DNA of 64,000 nt, taken from an uncultured Lachnospiraceae bacterium (GTDB taxonomy: Bacteria; Bacillota; Clostridia; Lachnospirales; Lachnospiraceae). Positions within the stretch are counted from its first letter, which is position 1. Every line of letters begins with the position of its first letter. Positions 49,612 through 58,753 of this stretch are shown here, one piece after another. The notes under the pieces are model-generated. The model was not told the origin of the DNA and made no database searches. It saw nothing but the letters and a program-made list of their open reading frames with translations. The stretch is taken from the NCBI GenBank assembly GCA_947625875.1, contig CANQQG010000003.1, forward strand, positions 1 to 64,000, given 5' to 3'. Both the position numbers and the translations under genes were made by a program.

Positions 49612-50427
49612 ATGCTGGATTTAAAAGAGATCAGTAAAACATTTAACCAGGGGACGGTCAATGAGAAAAAGGCGCTTTCCAATGTCAGCCTGCATCTGGA
49701 CAAAGGGGATTTTGTCACGATCGTTGGCAGCAATGGCGCCGGGAAGTCAACGCTTTTTAACGCGATCGCGGGTTCGTTTTATGTGGACAGCGGACAGATT
49801 TTACTGGACGGGGAAGACATTACGTTTAAAAAAGAATATATGCGCAGCAAGACGATTGGGCATTTATTCCAGGATCCGCTGCGCGGGACGGCTCCCGGCA
49901 TGACGATTGAGGAGAACCTTGCGCTTGCCTATTTAAAGGCGTCGACGGATAAGCATGATTATTTAAGCCGCGTCAGCAAGCGGGAAAAAAAGATGTTTAA
50001 AGAGCAGCTTGCCCGGCTCAATATGGGCCTTGAAGACCGCATGAAACAGCCGGTGGGCCTGCTGTCGGGCGGGCAGCGGCAGGCGCTGACGCTTCTGATG
50101 GCGACGATGGTGACGCCGAAGCTTTTGCTTCTGGATGAACATACGGCTGCGCTGGACCCGGGGACGGCGGCCAAAGTGCTTGCCCTGACGGAAGAGATCA
50201 TCAAGGACCGGAAACTGACGTGCCTGATGGTGACGCACAATATGCATCAGGCGCTGGATCTGGGAAACCGCATTCTTATGATGGATGCGGGGACAGTGAT
50301 CTTTGAAGCGGCGGGGAAGGAAAAGAAAAAGCTGAAGGTGGAAGATCTGCTGGAAAAATTCCGCATCAATGCGGGGAAACGGCTGGATAATGACCGGATC
50401 CTGCTCTCAGCGGCGGGCAGCCGGTGA
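49612..50427 (+). CDS. ABC transporter ATP-binding protein (TrpZ-like)
   Basis: GSNGAGKSTLFNAIAG; LLSGGQRQALTLLMA; LLLLDEHTAALDPGTA. Confidence 0.92.
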   Translation: MLDLKEISKTFNQGTVNEKKALSNVSLHLDKGDFVTIVGSNGAGKSTLFNAIAGSFYVDSGQILLDGEDITFKKEYMRSKTIGHLFQDPLRGTAPGMTIEENLALAYLKASTDKHDYLSRVSKREKKMFKEQLARLNMGLEDRMKQPVGLLSGGQRQALTLLMATMVTPKLLLLDEHTAALDPGTAAKVLALTEEIIKDRKLTCLMVTHNMHQALDLGNRILMMDAGTVIFEAAGKEKKKLKVEDLLEKFRINAGKRLDNDRILLSAAGSR

Positions 50428-50453
50428 TGCGGTCCGGGAAAACAGGAGGGATT

Positions 50454-51092
50454 ATGAGAGAATATTTAAAAAAGATCGGCATACGACGTATCATTGGCAT
50501 GGTTGCAGGAAATATCATACTTGGGATCGGGATTGCCGTTTTCCGTATTTCCATGCTGGGAAACGATCCGTACAGCGCGATGATGTTTGCGGGCGCGGAC
50601 CTGCTCCCGGTTTCCTATCCGCAGCTTTTGCTCATCGTCAATGCATTTATCTTTATTTTGGAACTGATCTGGGGCAGACATTACGTCGGGCTTGGGACGT
50701 TTGTAAACTGGTTCCTGCTCGGCTACGTGGCGGACTTTTTTATCGGCTGCGTGTTCGCGCCGCTGCATGTGTCCGATCAGGGCATGGCGGTACGCCTGCT
50801 GACGGTTGTGGTCGGCGTGCTTGTCGTAAGTCTCGGCGTTTCGCTGTACCAGTCGGCGGATCTTGGCATTTCGCCGTATGACAGCCTTTCGGTCATTTTC
50901 AGCGACAGGAGCCCTGTGCCGTATTTCTGGTGCCGGCTTTTTACGGATGTGGTCTGTACCGTTGTCTGCCTGCTGTGCGGCGGGATCGTAAATATCGGAA
51001 CGGCGGTCTGCGCTTTTGGGCTGGGGCCGTTTATCCATTTCTTTAATGAGCGGGTTTCTAAAAAAATTCTTGGAATGACAGACGTGAAATGA
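50454..51092 (+). CDS. YczE/YyaS/YitT family integral membrane protein
   Basis: GIGIAVFRISMLGNDPYSAMMFAGADLL; GVSLYQSADLGISPYDSLSVIFSDR. Confidence 0.8.
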   Translation: MREYLKKIGIRRIIGMVAGNIILGIGIAVFRISMLGNDPYSAMMFAGADLLPVSYPQLLLIVNAFIFILELIWGRHYVGLGTFVNWFLLGYVADFFIGCVFAPLHVSDQGMAVRLLTVVVGVLVVSLGVSLYQSADLGISPYDSLSVIFSDRSPVPYFWCRLFTDVVCTVVCLLCGGIVNIGTAVCAFGLGPFIHFFNERVSKKILGMTDVK

Positions 51093-51124
51093 CAGACGAA
51101 ATAGGAATTTAAAAGTAGAAATGT

Positions 51125-51157
51125 AAAAAAGAAGTGAGGGAGAGTCACTTCTTTTTT
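51125..51157 (+). terminator. Terminator
   Basis: AAAAAAGAAGTGA-gggagag-TCACTTCTTTTTT. Confidence 0.82.
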
Positions 51158-51458
51158 ACGTCCATCATTATTTATATATTAGGGAGAGAGTTATAAGCAA
51201 TTTGCTTATGCTGTTATTATAGCCAGCATGTTGTTATAAGTCAACAAAAAAAGTTTTGGGGATTTATACAATATGGCTAAATTGGGATTGTAAAAGAGGG
51301 GAAAATGCACAATTTTTTTGCCGTATAATTGTCAATTGAGGGTAAAAAAACGTTTCCGGCAACGTTTTCAAACCGATGAATCGTGAAATGTAACAAAGAA
51401 ATAAAAAAAATCTTCTTAAATTCGACAAAGCGACAAAATTTTCAGATTCCCTGCCGTC

Positions 51459-51488
51459 TTGAAAAAGTGGAAATATATATGTTATAAT
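51459..51488 (+). promoter_or_regulatory. SigA promoter
   Basis: TTGAAA-18-TATAAT. Confidence 0.6.
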
Positions 51489-51544
51489 AAAAATGTTTAT
51501 GTATGTGAACGGGATTCATAAATTTAATATATTGGGGTGTTGGT

Positions 51545-51949
51545 ATGGCGGCGACGTATTCAGTGGATTTAATTGCAAAAAGGGATAAAAAGCTCCGGAT
51601 GGACCGGAGCATTGTGAAAGGCTGGAATGTGCACTATCAGACGCAGGAGGAGATCGAGGCGGAGGAAGAGGAAAAGCGCCTGAAGGAAGAGCAGGAGAGA
51701 CAGGCGCAGGAGATCTACCAGCGACTGTCGGAAGAAGCGGAAATGGATGAGGAAAAACTGCGGGCGGAGATCGAAGCGGCAAGGAAAGAGGCCGAAGCCG
51801 CGTTTAACGCAAAGACGGGCTCCTATTCCGGGCGATATGGCTCAAAGCCGGTGGAAAACGAAGAAGAGCAGCAGCAGATCAACGCGATACTCACTGAAAA
51901 ACCGGATGCGTTTGATTCCGCCATGTCTGCGCTGCAGGAGCAAAAATAA
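51545..51949 (+). CDS. Hypothetical charged coiled-coil protein
   Basis: 134 aa, Glu/Lys-rich; upstream of argS. Confidence 0.7.
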   Translation: MAATYSVDLIAKRDKKLRMDRSIVKGWNVHYQTQEEIEAEEEEKRLKEEQERQAQEIYQRLSEEAEMDEEKLRAEIEAARKEAEAAFNAKTGSYSGRYGSKPVENEEEQQQINAILTEKPDAFDSAMSALQEQK

Positions 51950-51972
51950 GAAAAGAAAGCAGGATCGAAAAG

Positions 51973-53739
51973 ATGAAAAAGTTAATGGAATGCATGAACG
52001 AAGAAATGGCGGCGGCGTTTGCCGCTTGCGGCATAGAGGAAACGTACGCGCGCGTGACGGCGTCGAACCGGCCGGATCTGTGCGAGTTTCAGTGCAACGG
52101 CGCGATGTCGGCGGCGAAAGCGCTGAAAAAGGCGCCGATTCTTATCGCGCAGGATGTGGTTTCGCGTTTGGCGGACAGCGGTGTGTTTGCGTCCGCAGAA
52201 GCTGTAAAGCCGGGCTTTTTAAATTTGAAATTACAGGAAGATTTTCTGGCGCAGTATCTGAACCGTATGCGGGAGGAGCCGGACTATGGCAATGAAAAGG
52301 TAACGGAAGCGCAGACGGTGATCATTGATTACGGCGGGCCGAATGTGGCAAAGCCGCTGCATATCGGGCATCTGCGTTCTGCTGTCATTGGCGAGAGCAT
52401 CAAACGGATGGGGCGTTATGCGGGTCATCATGTGATCGGCGATATCCATCTGGGGGACTGGGGCCTGCAGATGGGGCTGATCATAACGGAACTGCGGAAA
52501 AGGCAGCCGGACCTGGTTTATTTTGACGAATCCTATGAAGGGGAATATCCTGCGGAAGCCCCGTTTACGATTGCGGAGCTGGAAGAGATCTATCCTACCG
52601 CAAGCGCAAAGTCGGAAAAGGACGCTGACTATAAAGCGCAGGCCATGGAAGACACTTATAAGCTGCAAAACGGCGTCCGCGGCGTCCGGGCGCTCTGGAA
52701 CCATATTATCCGGGTGTCCGTAGCGGACCTGAAAAAGAATTATGCGGCTCTGAATGTGGAGTTTGACCTCTGGAAAGGGGAATCAGACGTCCATGATATG
52801 ATCCCCGCCATGGTTGAGAAAATGAAAAAAGATGGCTTCGCCTATGAGAGCGACGGGGCGCTCGTGGTCGATGTAAAAAAGGAAACAGATACCAAAGAAG
52901 TCCCGCCCTGCATGATATTGAAGTCAGACGGCGCGTCGCTGTATAATACGACGGACCTGGCGACGATCTTAGACCGTATGCGGACTTACCAGCCGCAAAA
53001 ACTGATTTATCTGACGGATAAGCGGCAGGAACTGTATTTTGAACAGGTGTTCCGCTGCGCGAGGAAGACGGGGCTGGTTAAGGAAGAAACACAGCTGGTC
53101 CATATCGGATTTGGGACGATGAACGGCAAAGACGGCAAGCCGTTTCGGTCAAGGGACGGCGGCGTGATGCGCCTTGAGTACCTGCTGCGGGATATTTATG
53201 AGGAGATGTACCGCAAGATCGCGCAGAATGAGACGCTGAGCAGGGCGGAAGCGGAAGAGACGGCAAAAGTCGTGGCGCTGTCCGCGATAAAATACGGCGA
53301 TCTGTCAAACCAGGCGTCGAAGGATTATATCTTTGACATTGACCGCTTTACTTCTTTTGAGGGGAATACCGGCCCGTATCTGCTGTATACGGTCGTGCGC
53401 ATGAAATCTATTTTGAAAAAGTATATGCGCGGCGGAAAAGGGATGCCAGAGGGCGGGATCCTGCCCGCCGTCTCGGAGAGTGAAAAGGCGCTGATGTTGG
53501 AGACGGCGGCGTTTAACGGCATGGTTCTGTCTGCTTACGAGGAACTGGCGCCGCATAAAGTCTGCGCTTACTTATATGATCTGGCGAATGCGTTTAACCA
53601 TTTTTACCATGAAACGAAAATACTTACGGAAGAAGACGCCGCGCGGCAGGGGAGTTATATCTGTTTGCTGGATCTGTGCAAAGGGATCATGGAGACATGT
53701 ATTGACATACTCGGCTTTTCCGCGCCGGAGCGGATGTGA
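51973..53739 (+). CDS. argS: Arginyl-tRNA synthetase
   Basis: DYGGPNVAKPLHIGHLRSAVIGESI; full length. Confidence 0.95.
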   Translation: MKKLMECMNEEMAAAFAACGIEETYARVTASNRPDLCEFQCNGAMSAAKALKKAPILIAQDVVSRLADSGVFASAEAVKPGFLNLKLQEDFLAQYLNRMREEPDYGNEKVTEAQTVIIDYGGPNVAKPLHIGHLRSAVIGESIKRMGRYAGHHVIGDIHLGDWGLQMGLIITELRKRQPDLVYFDESYEGEYPAEAPFTIAELEEIYPTASAKSEKDADYKAQAMEDTYKLQNGVRGVRALWNHIIRVSVADLKKNYAALNVEFDLWKGESDVHDMIPAMVEKMKKDGFAYESDGALVVDVKKETDTKEVPPCMILKSDGASLYNTTDLATILDRMRTYQPQKLIYLTDKRQELYFEQVFRCARKTGLVKEETQLVHIGFGTMNGKDGKPFRSRDGGVMRLEYLLRDIYEEMYRKIAQNETLSRAEAEETAKVVALSAIKYGDLSNQASKDYIFDIDRFTSFEGNTGPYLLYTVVRMKSILKKYMRGGKGMPEGGILPAVSESEKALMLETAAFNGMVLSAYEELAPHKVCAYLYDLANAFNHFYHETKILTEEDAARQGSYICLLDLCKGIMETCIDILGFSAPERM

Positions 53740-53765
53740 CCGGGTTAGAAGGGGCTGTCCATAGC

Positions 53766-55364
53766 ATGAGGAATAGAATAAAACTGAACCGCAGATATCT
53801 GGTTCCGCTTCTCGTTTTTTTATTTACCGGTTTTCTGGCGTATACGTTTCTGGTTACGGAGGAAGATGAACTGCAGATCGACCGGGCGGTGGATTTAAAC
53901 ACCGGATGGGAATACGAAGAGGACGAAGCGCATAACCTGCTGCTTATAAAAAGGACGATCACGCCGGATATGGAAGGGAAGACGGTCTGTTTCTATATGA
54001 CGGATTCCTTTCTGGACGCCTATGTGGACGATGCGCTCATTTATCATTTTGGGCAGAAATTTGCATTTTGTCAGTCGCCCGGCTCGCTGTTCCAGTTTAT
54101 CGAAATTCCTGCGGACTCCGCCGGAAAAGAGCTGCGGATGGAGATATCCAATGTGTACGATTACCGTTACCGGACGGATTATACCTTCCGCATCGGAAGC
54201 TCCGGCGCGCTGCTTTTGGAACTGATCAAAGACGAGATTCCGGATTTTTGCACCAATATCATTATTTTGATGCTCGGGATCATTATGTGCGTGCTGTATG
54301 TGCTGGAGCGTTATAACGGCTCAAAAAGGCACAAAAACCTGTATCTTGGGCTTTTCAGCATCTTTTTTGTCATATGGTCGAGCTGTTCGCTGTTTATCGA
54401 CCAGCTGGTTGTGCCTTATGGCGTTTTGCAGTATTACATATATTATTTTTCCCTGTATCTGCTTCCGGGTTTTCTGATTTGCTTTCTGGAAACGATCGCG
54501 GATGAGATAAAATGCAGGACGGAGTTTTTTGCGCATATTTTTATCGTGGCCGCGCTTCTCGTTTTGCAGTTTGCGCATATTATGGAGTTTACGCAGAGCC
54601 TTGGCATTTACCTGGCGTATGTCGCCGTCGAACTGGTCAGCATTATTATAAAAACGCTCCGGTCGCAGACGCTGAAGCGGGACCGCGCGCTGCAGGTTTC
54701 GTTTATCATATTATTGACGTTTATTATTTTAAACGCCATCCAGTATTATTTCCATTTGGTGGAAGGCGCGTCGCTTACGCTCTCAAAGGTCGGCCTGTGC
54801 GCGTTTTTGATCATTGCCATTTATACCGGAATGGAGCAGATGCTGAAAGATATCGCGCAGGCGAGGGAAGCGAGGGCTTTAAAGAAGATCGCGTATACGG
54901 ATAACCTGACGGGGCTTGGCAACCGCTATGCGTTTGACCGCGACATAAAGGAGATGGAGTTTTCCAAACTCTGTATTGTGTCGCTGGATTTGAATAATCT
55001 GAAATATTATAATGATACGTTTGGGCATTCCTGCGGCGACCTGCTGATACAGGAGGCCTCCCGTATTATCAAAGAAGTTTACGGGATGGTGTACCGCGTG
55101 GGCGGGGACGAATTTCTGGCGCTTTGCATAGATTCGACAAGGGAGAAGCAGATCAGCCTGCAGCAGGCGCTGCTGCGGAAAACAAAACAGTATAATGAGG
55201 ACGCCAGCCATCAGGTCATTTTGGAAATCGCCTGCGGCAGTTCGCATTACCATGAGACGGATAAGTCCTATGAGGATATTTTAAAACGTGCGGACGCAAA
55301 AATGTATCAGCACAAGCAGCAGATGAAGCTGCACTCAAAGCTTGCGCCGGCGCGCAGCCTGTAA
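53766..55364 (+). CDS. Membrane-anchored diguanylate cyclase (7TMR-DISM-like N-terminus plus GGDEF)
   Basis: AYTDNLTGLGNRYAFDRDI; YRVGGDEFLALC; about 7 TM; GTG start at 53736 also possible. Confidence 0.88.
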   Translation: MRNRIKLNRRYLVPLLVFLFTGFLAYTFLVTEEDELQIDRAVDLNTGWEYEEDEAHNLLLIKRTITPDMEGKTVCFYMTDSFLDAYVDDALIYHFGQKFAFCQSPGSLFQFIEIPADSAGKELRMEISNVYDYRYRTDYTFRIGSSGALLLELIKDEIPDFCTNIIILMLGIIMCVLYVLERYNGSKRHKNLYLGLFSIFFVIWSSCSLFIDQLVVPYGVLQYYIYYFSLYLLPGFLICFLETIADEIKCRTEFFAHIFIVAALLVLQFAHIMEFTQSLGIYLAYVAVELVSIIIKTLRSQTLKRDRALQVSFIILLTFIILNAIQYYFHLVEGASLTLSKVGLCAFLIIAIYTGMEQMLKDIAQAREARALKKIAYTDNLTGLGNRYAFDRDIKEMEFSKLCIVSLDLNNLKYYNDTFGHSCGDLLIQEASRIIKEVYGMVYRVGGDEFLALCIDSTREKQISLQQALLRKTKQYNEDASHQVILEIACGSSHYHETDKSYEDILKRADAKMYQHKQQMKLHSKLAPARSL

Positions 55365-55443
55365 ACCGGAAAAGGCGTATCCGCCGCGTCTTTTTGGGGC
55401 ATGAAAGAAAGCTCCGGAAAGACGCGGCGGGAATCTGCCCGGG

Positions 55444-56082
55444 TTAATAGCCCAGCTCTTCGCCTGTGAGGATGACATGGATGCGTCCCGGCGTCCCGCT
55501 GCGCCTTGTAATGACAATCTGGCTGCAGATGCAGTCTGCGCCAAAGCATTCTGAACAGACGCCTGTGGCCGCGCATGGCGTTTTTTTGTTTAACCGGATA
55601 CAGTTTGGCGGTGTGGCCGTATTGCGGATCCGGCAGAGCGCGTCTTCGACGCTGGCTGTGATTTTGTTCATGCCGACAATCAGGACGACCTTATCCGGCC
55701 CGTAGATCAATGCCGCCACACGATTGCCGTTGCCGTCGATATTGACAAGCTCCCCGTCGAGTGTGACCGCATTGCTGCTCATGAAATAGCAGTCCGCGCT
55801 GAATGAATCGCGGTAGGCCTGTTTGATCTCTTCCGGCGTTTTGGCGAGGCTGCGGTCAATGAGATGGATATCGTCCCTTACTTTGAGCATATCCATGACG
55901 CCGGATTCTGATAAGGACATGGAGCCGCCGAACGATACGGTATCCTGCGGGGCGACAAGTTCGGACGCTTTTTGTACGGCTTCGGCTTTCGTTGCGCAAT
56001 AATAACCGGCAATCTGGCGTCTGGCAAAGTTTTTGATGATTGTGGCTGCCTGTGTTTCATAAAAGGCCTGTTTTGGGTTCAT
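55444..56082 (-). CDS. LUD-domain (lactate utilization-type) protein
   Basis: GYYCATKAEAVQKASELVAPQDTVSFGGSMSLSESGVMDML; Cys-rich C-terminus. Confidence 0.85.
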   Translation of the reverse strand: MNPKQAFYETQAATIIKNFARRQIAGYYCATKAEAVQKASELVAPQDTVSFGGSMSLSESGVMDMLKVRDDIHLIDRSLAKTPEEIKQAYRDSFSADCYFMSSNAVTLDGELVNIDGNGNRVAALIYGPDKVVLIVGMNKITASVEDALCRIRNTATPPNCIRLNKKTPCAATGVCSECFGADCICSQIVITRRSGTPGRIHVILTGEELGY

Positions 56083-56295
56083 AGTAATCCTCCTGTGTTT
56101 TCTTTTCAGTATAGGACAGGCGCGGGGAAAATACAATCTTTTTTCAGACGTCCGCGTGTTTTGGCGGCGGAAACAGATGAAAAGTTTGAATCGATATGGA
56201 TTTTTACATACAAAGAAAAGTAGAAAATGAAATAAAAAAGTGGGGAAAATACTGGTATAAAGCCTGACGTATGTGTTATAATGTCCACGAAGCCT

Positions 56296-56320
56296 GCGGC
56301 GGGGCGTCCGCTCCCGCCGC
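56296..56320 (+). promoter_or_regulatory. GC-only hairpin in leader of His-rich CobW gene
   Basis: GCGGCGGG-N9-CCCGCCGC between a TATAAT-like box and the start codon. Confidence 0.5.
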
Positions 56321-56366
56321 GGGTGATTGCAGAGACATATATTTTTAAGAAAGAAGATGTAAAGAA

Positions 56367-57647
56367 ATGACAAAGATTGACATTGTTTCAGGGTTTTTAG
56401 GCGCAGGGAAAACGACCTTCATTAAAAAGATGATCGAAGAGGTTTTCCAGGGGCAGAAGATCGTATTGATCGAAAATGAATTTGGCGAGGTCGGCATTGA
56501 CGGCGGATTTTTAAAGGATGCGGGCATTGAGATCACAGAGATGAATTCCGGCTGTATCTGCTGTTCGCTGGTAGGGGATTTCGGTAAAAATTTAAAAGAG
56601 GTTCTGGAAAAATTCCATCCGGACCGTATTTTGATCGAGCCGTCGGGCGTTGGGAAATTATCGGACGTCATGAAGTCGGTCATTGACCTGGAAAAAGAGC
56701 AGGATGTGAAATTAAATGCGCTTGTGACGGTGGTAAACGCGACAAAAGCGTCCAAGCAGATGAAAGCGTTCGGTGAGTTTTTCAATAACCAGATCGAATT
56801 TGCGACGACGGTCGTATTGAGCCGCAGCCAGAATGCAACGCCGGAACAGCTGGAATTTTGCGTAAAGCAGATACAGGCATTAAATGAAAAGGCGGCGGTT
56901 ATCACAACGCCGTGGACGGAGATCAGCGGGGAAGCGATCTTAAAAGTCATTGAGCAGCGCGATTCCATGGAGATGGAATTGCTTGCGGAGGCGCGCCACG
57001 CAAAAGAGGCGGCGGAACACGAACATGAGCATCACCATCATGAACATGAAGAGCATGAGCATCATCAGGAACATGAGCATGAGGAGCATGGGCCGCACCA
57101 TGAGCATGAGCATGAGGAGCATGGGCCGCACCATCCGCATGAACATGAAGAACATGAGCATGGAGAACATGGGCATGGAGAACATGGGCCGCACCATGAA
57201 CATGAGCATGATGAGGAGCATGGACCGCATCATCCGCATGAGCATGGGGAACATGGGCCGCACCATGAGCATGAGGAGCATGGGCCGCATCATCCGCATG
57301 GGCATGGGGAGCAGGAACATCATCATCATCATGAACACGAAGGGCATGGACATCACCACCATCATGCGGACGAGATCTTCACAAGCTGGGGAAAGGAAAC
57401 GCCGCATAAATATGAAAAAGCGGCCATTGAGCAGGCTCTGAAAAAACTTTCAGAGACCGAAGAATATGGGGAGATCCTGCGCGCGAAGGGCATGGTTGAA
57501 TCGACAGATGGGACATGGATCTATTTTGACATGGTGCCGGGCGAATATGAGCTGCGGGACGGGCAGCCGGAATATACAGGGCGTTTATGTGTGATCGGCT
57601 GTGATCTGAAAGAAAAAGAGCTGTGTGAGTTATTCGAGCTGGCGTAA
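56367..57647 (+). CDS. CobW-family (G3E) GTPase/metallochaperone with long His-rich insertion
   Basis: GFLGAGKTTFIKKMIEE; NSGCICCSLVGD; HEHEEHGPHH-type repeats; C-terminal CobW domain. Confidence 0.92.
   Translation: MTKIDIVSGFLGAGKTTFIKKMIEEVFQGQKIVLIENEFGEVGIDGGFLKDAGIEITEMNSGCICCSLVGDFGKNLKEVLEKFHPDRILIEPSGVGKLSDVMKSVIDLEKEQDVKLNALVTVVNATKASKQMKAFGEFFNNQIEFATTVVLSRSQNATPEQLEFCVKQIQALNEKAAVITTPWTEISGEAILKVIEQRDSMEMELLAEARHAKEAAEHEHEHHHHEHEEHEHHQEHEHEEHGPHHEHEHEEHGPHHPHEHEEHEHGEHGHGEHGPHHEHEHDEEHGPHHPHEHGEHGPHHEHEEHGPHHPHGHGEQEHHHHHEHEGHGHHHHHADEIFTSWGKETPHKYEKAAIEQALKKLSETEEYGEILRAKGMVESTDGTWIYFDMVPGEYELRDGQPEYTGRLCVIGCDLKEKELCELFELA
57015..57368 (+). repeat. Degenerate coding tandem repeat (His/Glu/Gly/Pro-rich)
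   Basis: Repeated catgagcatgaggagcatgggccgcaccat units. Confidence 0.9.
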
Positions 57648-57721
57648 AAACGTATGGCGCGGGGGTTTGCGCAGAGACGGATCTGTGTAAACTGATTTTG
57701 GCAGGAAAGGAATGTGGATCC

Positions 57722-58669
57722 ATGCAGGAGGTTCCAGTATATTTATTTACCGGTTTTATGGACAGCGGGAAGACGACGCTGATCCATGAGACGCTGTATG
57801 ACAATGAATTTGGCAAAGACGCCAAAAATCTGATCATCTGCTGTGAAGACGGCGATGTGGAATATGATGAGGAAAAATTAAAGACAATCCGCGGCCATCT
57901 GGTCATGCTGGAAAACCAGGAAGAGCTGACAGAGGCAAAGCTTCGGGAACTGGATATCCGGTTCCAGCCGGATCAGGTGTTTGTGGAGTATAACGGGACA
58001 TGGGAAGTCGGGCCGTTCCTGGAGATGGATCTGCCGTCCGGATGGGTGTTGGTGCAGTCGCTCGCGACGGTGGATGCGGATACGTTTGAAATGTATCTGG
58101 CGAATATGCGCGCCATGATGATGGAGCAGATGTTTGCGGCGGACGTCGTGATCTTTAACCGCTGTGAGGAGGATACGCCAAGGGGCAAATTCCGCCGGAC
58201 GGTGAAGGCGTTAAACCGCAAAGCGCAGATTGTCTATGAGTTAAAAGACGGCACGATCGATGAGCGGGAGTTAGAGGAGCTGCCGTTTGACATCCATGCG
58301 GATGTGATCGATATTACGGACGCGGATTATGGGATCTGGTATCTGGACGCGATGGACGATCCGAAAAAATATGACGGGAAGAAGATCCATTTCCTTGGTC
58401 TGGTATACCGGCCTGAAAATAAAATGAAAAAAGGCGTTTTTGTGCCGGGGCGGTTTGCAATGACCTGCTGCGAGGCGGATATCCAGTTTGTCGGGTTCAA
58501 ATGCAAATACGAACACGCGGAAAAGATCGCGCACCGCTCCTGGATCGACATTACCGCCGAAGTAAGGTATGAATTTGCAATGGAATATCATGGCAGGGGG
58601 CCGGTATTATATCCGGTTTCGATTAAAGAGGCGCAAAAGCCGGAAGATGAGCTGGTATATTTTTCATAG
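57722..58669 (+). CDS. Second CobW-family (G3E) GTP-binding protein, divergent
   Basis: VPVYLFTGFMDSGKTTLIHETLYDNEF; no GCxCC motif, instead IICCEDGDVEYDEE; C-terminal CobW-like region. Confidence 0.85.
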   Translation: MQEVPVYLFTGFMDSGKTTLIHETLYDNEFGKDAKNLIICCEDGDVEYDEEKLKTIRGHLVMLENQEELTEAKLRELDIRFQPDQVFVEYNGTWEVGPFLEMDLPSGWVLVQSLATVDADTFEMYLANMRAMMMEQMFAADVVIFNRCEEDTPRGKFRRTVKALNRKAQIVYELKDGTIDERELEELPFDIHADVIDITDADYGIWYLDAMDDPKKYDGKKIHFLGLVYRPENKMKKGVFVPGRFAMTCCEADIQFVGFKCKYEHAEKIAHRSWIDITAEVRYEFAMEYHGRGPVLYPVSIKEAQKPEDELVYFS

Positions 58670-58753
58670 GTATTGCTATTTCGGCTGTTTTCGATTATGA
58701 TAAAAAGCGTTGTGTGCGATCTGTTTGCCATAAAGAAAAAGTGGAGGTTTGAG

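Noticed and set aside
51421-51437. Adjacent CGACAAA repeats read as a phased 0A-box pair
   Set aside because: Spacing is 8 bp, not the 10 bp seen upstream of the Spo0E-like gene; kept only as part of the intergenic-region finding.
57015-57368. Repeats considered as a CRISPR array
   Set aside because: Units are in-frame codons for HEHEEHGPHH without unique spacers and lie inside a clear CDS.
56940-57407. Met-rich minus-strand ORF (MLMFMMMLM...) and plus-strand SMSM-rich ORF at 56950-57441
   Set aside because: Frame-shifted or antisense readings of the His-rich CobW repeat; no independent evidence of coding.
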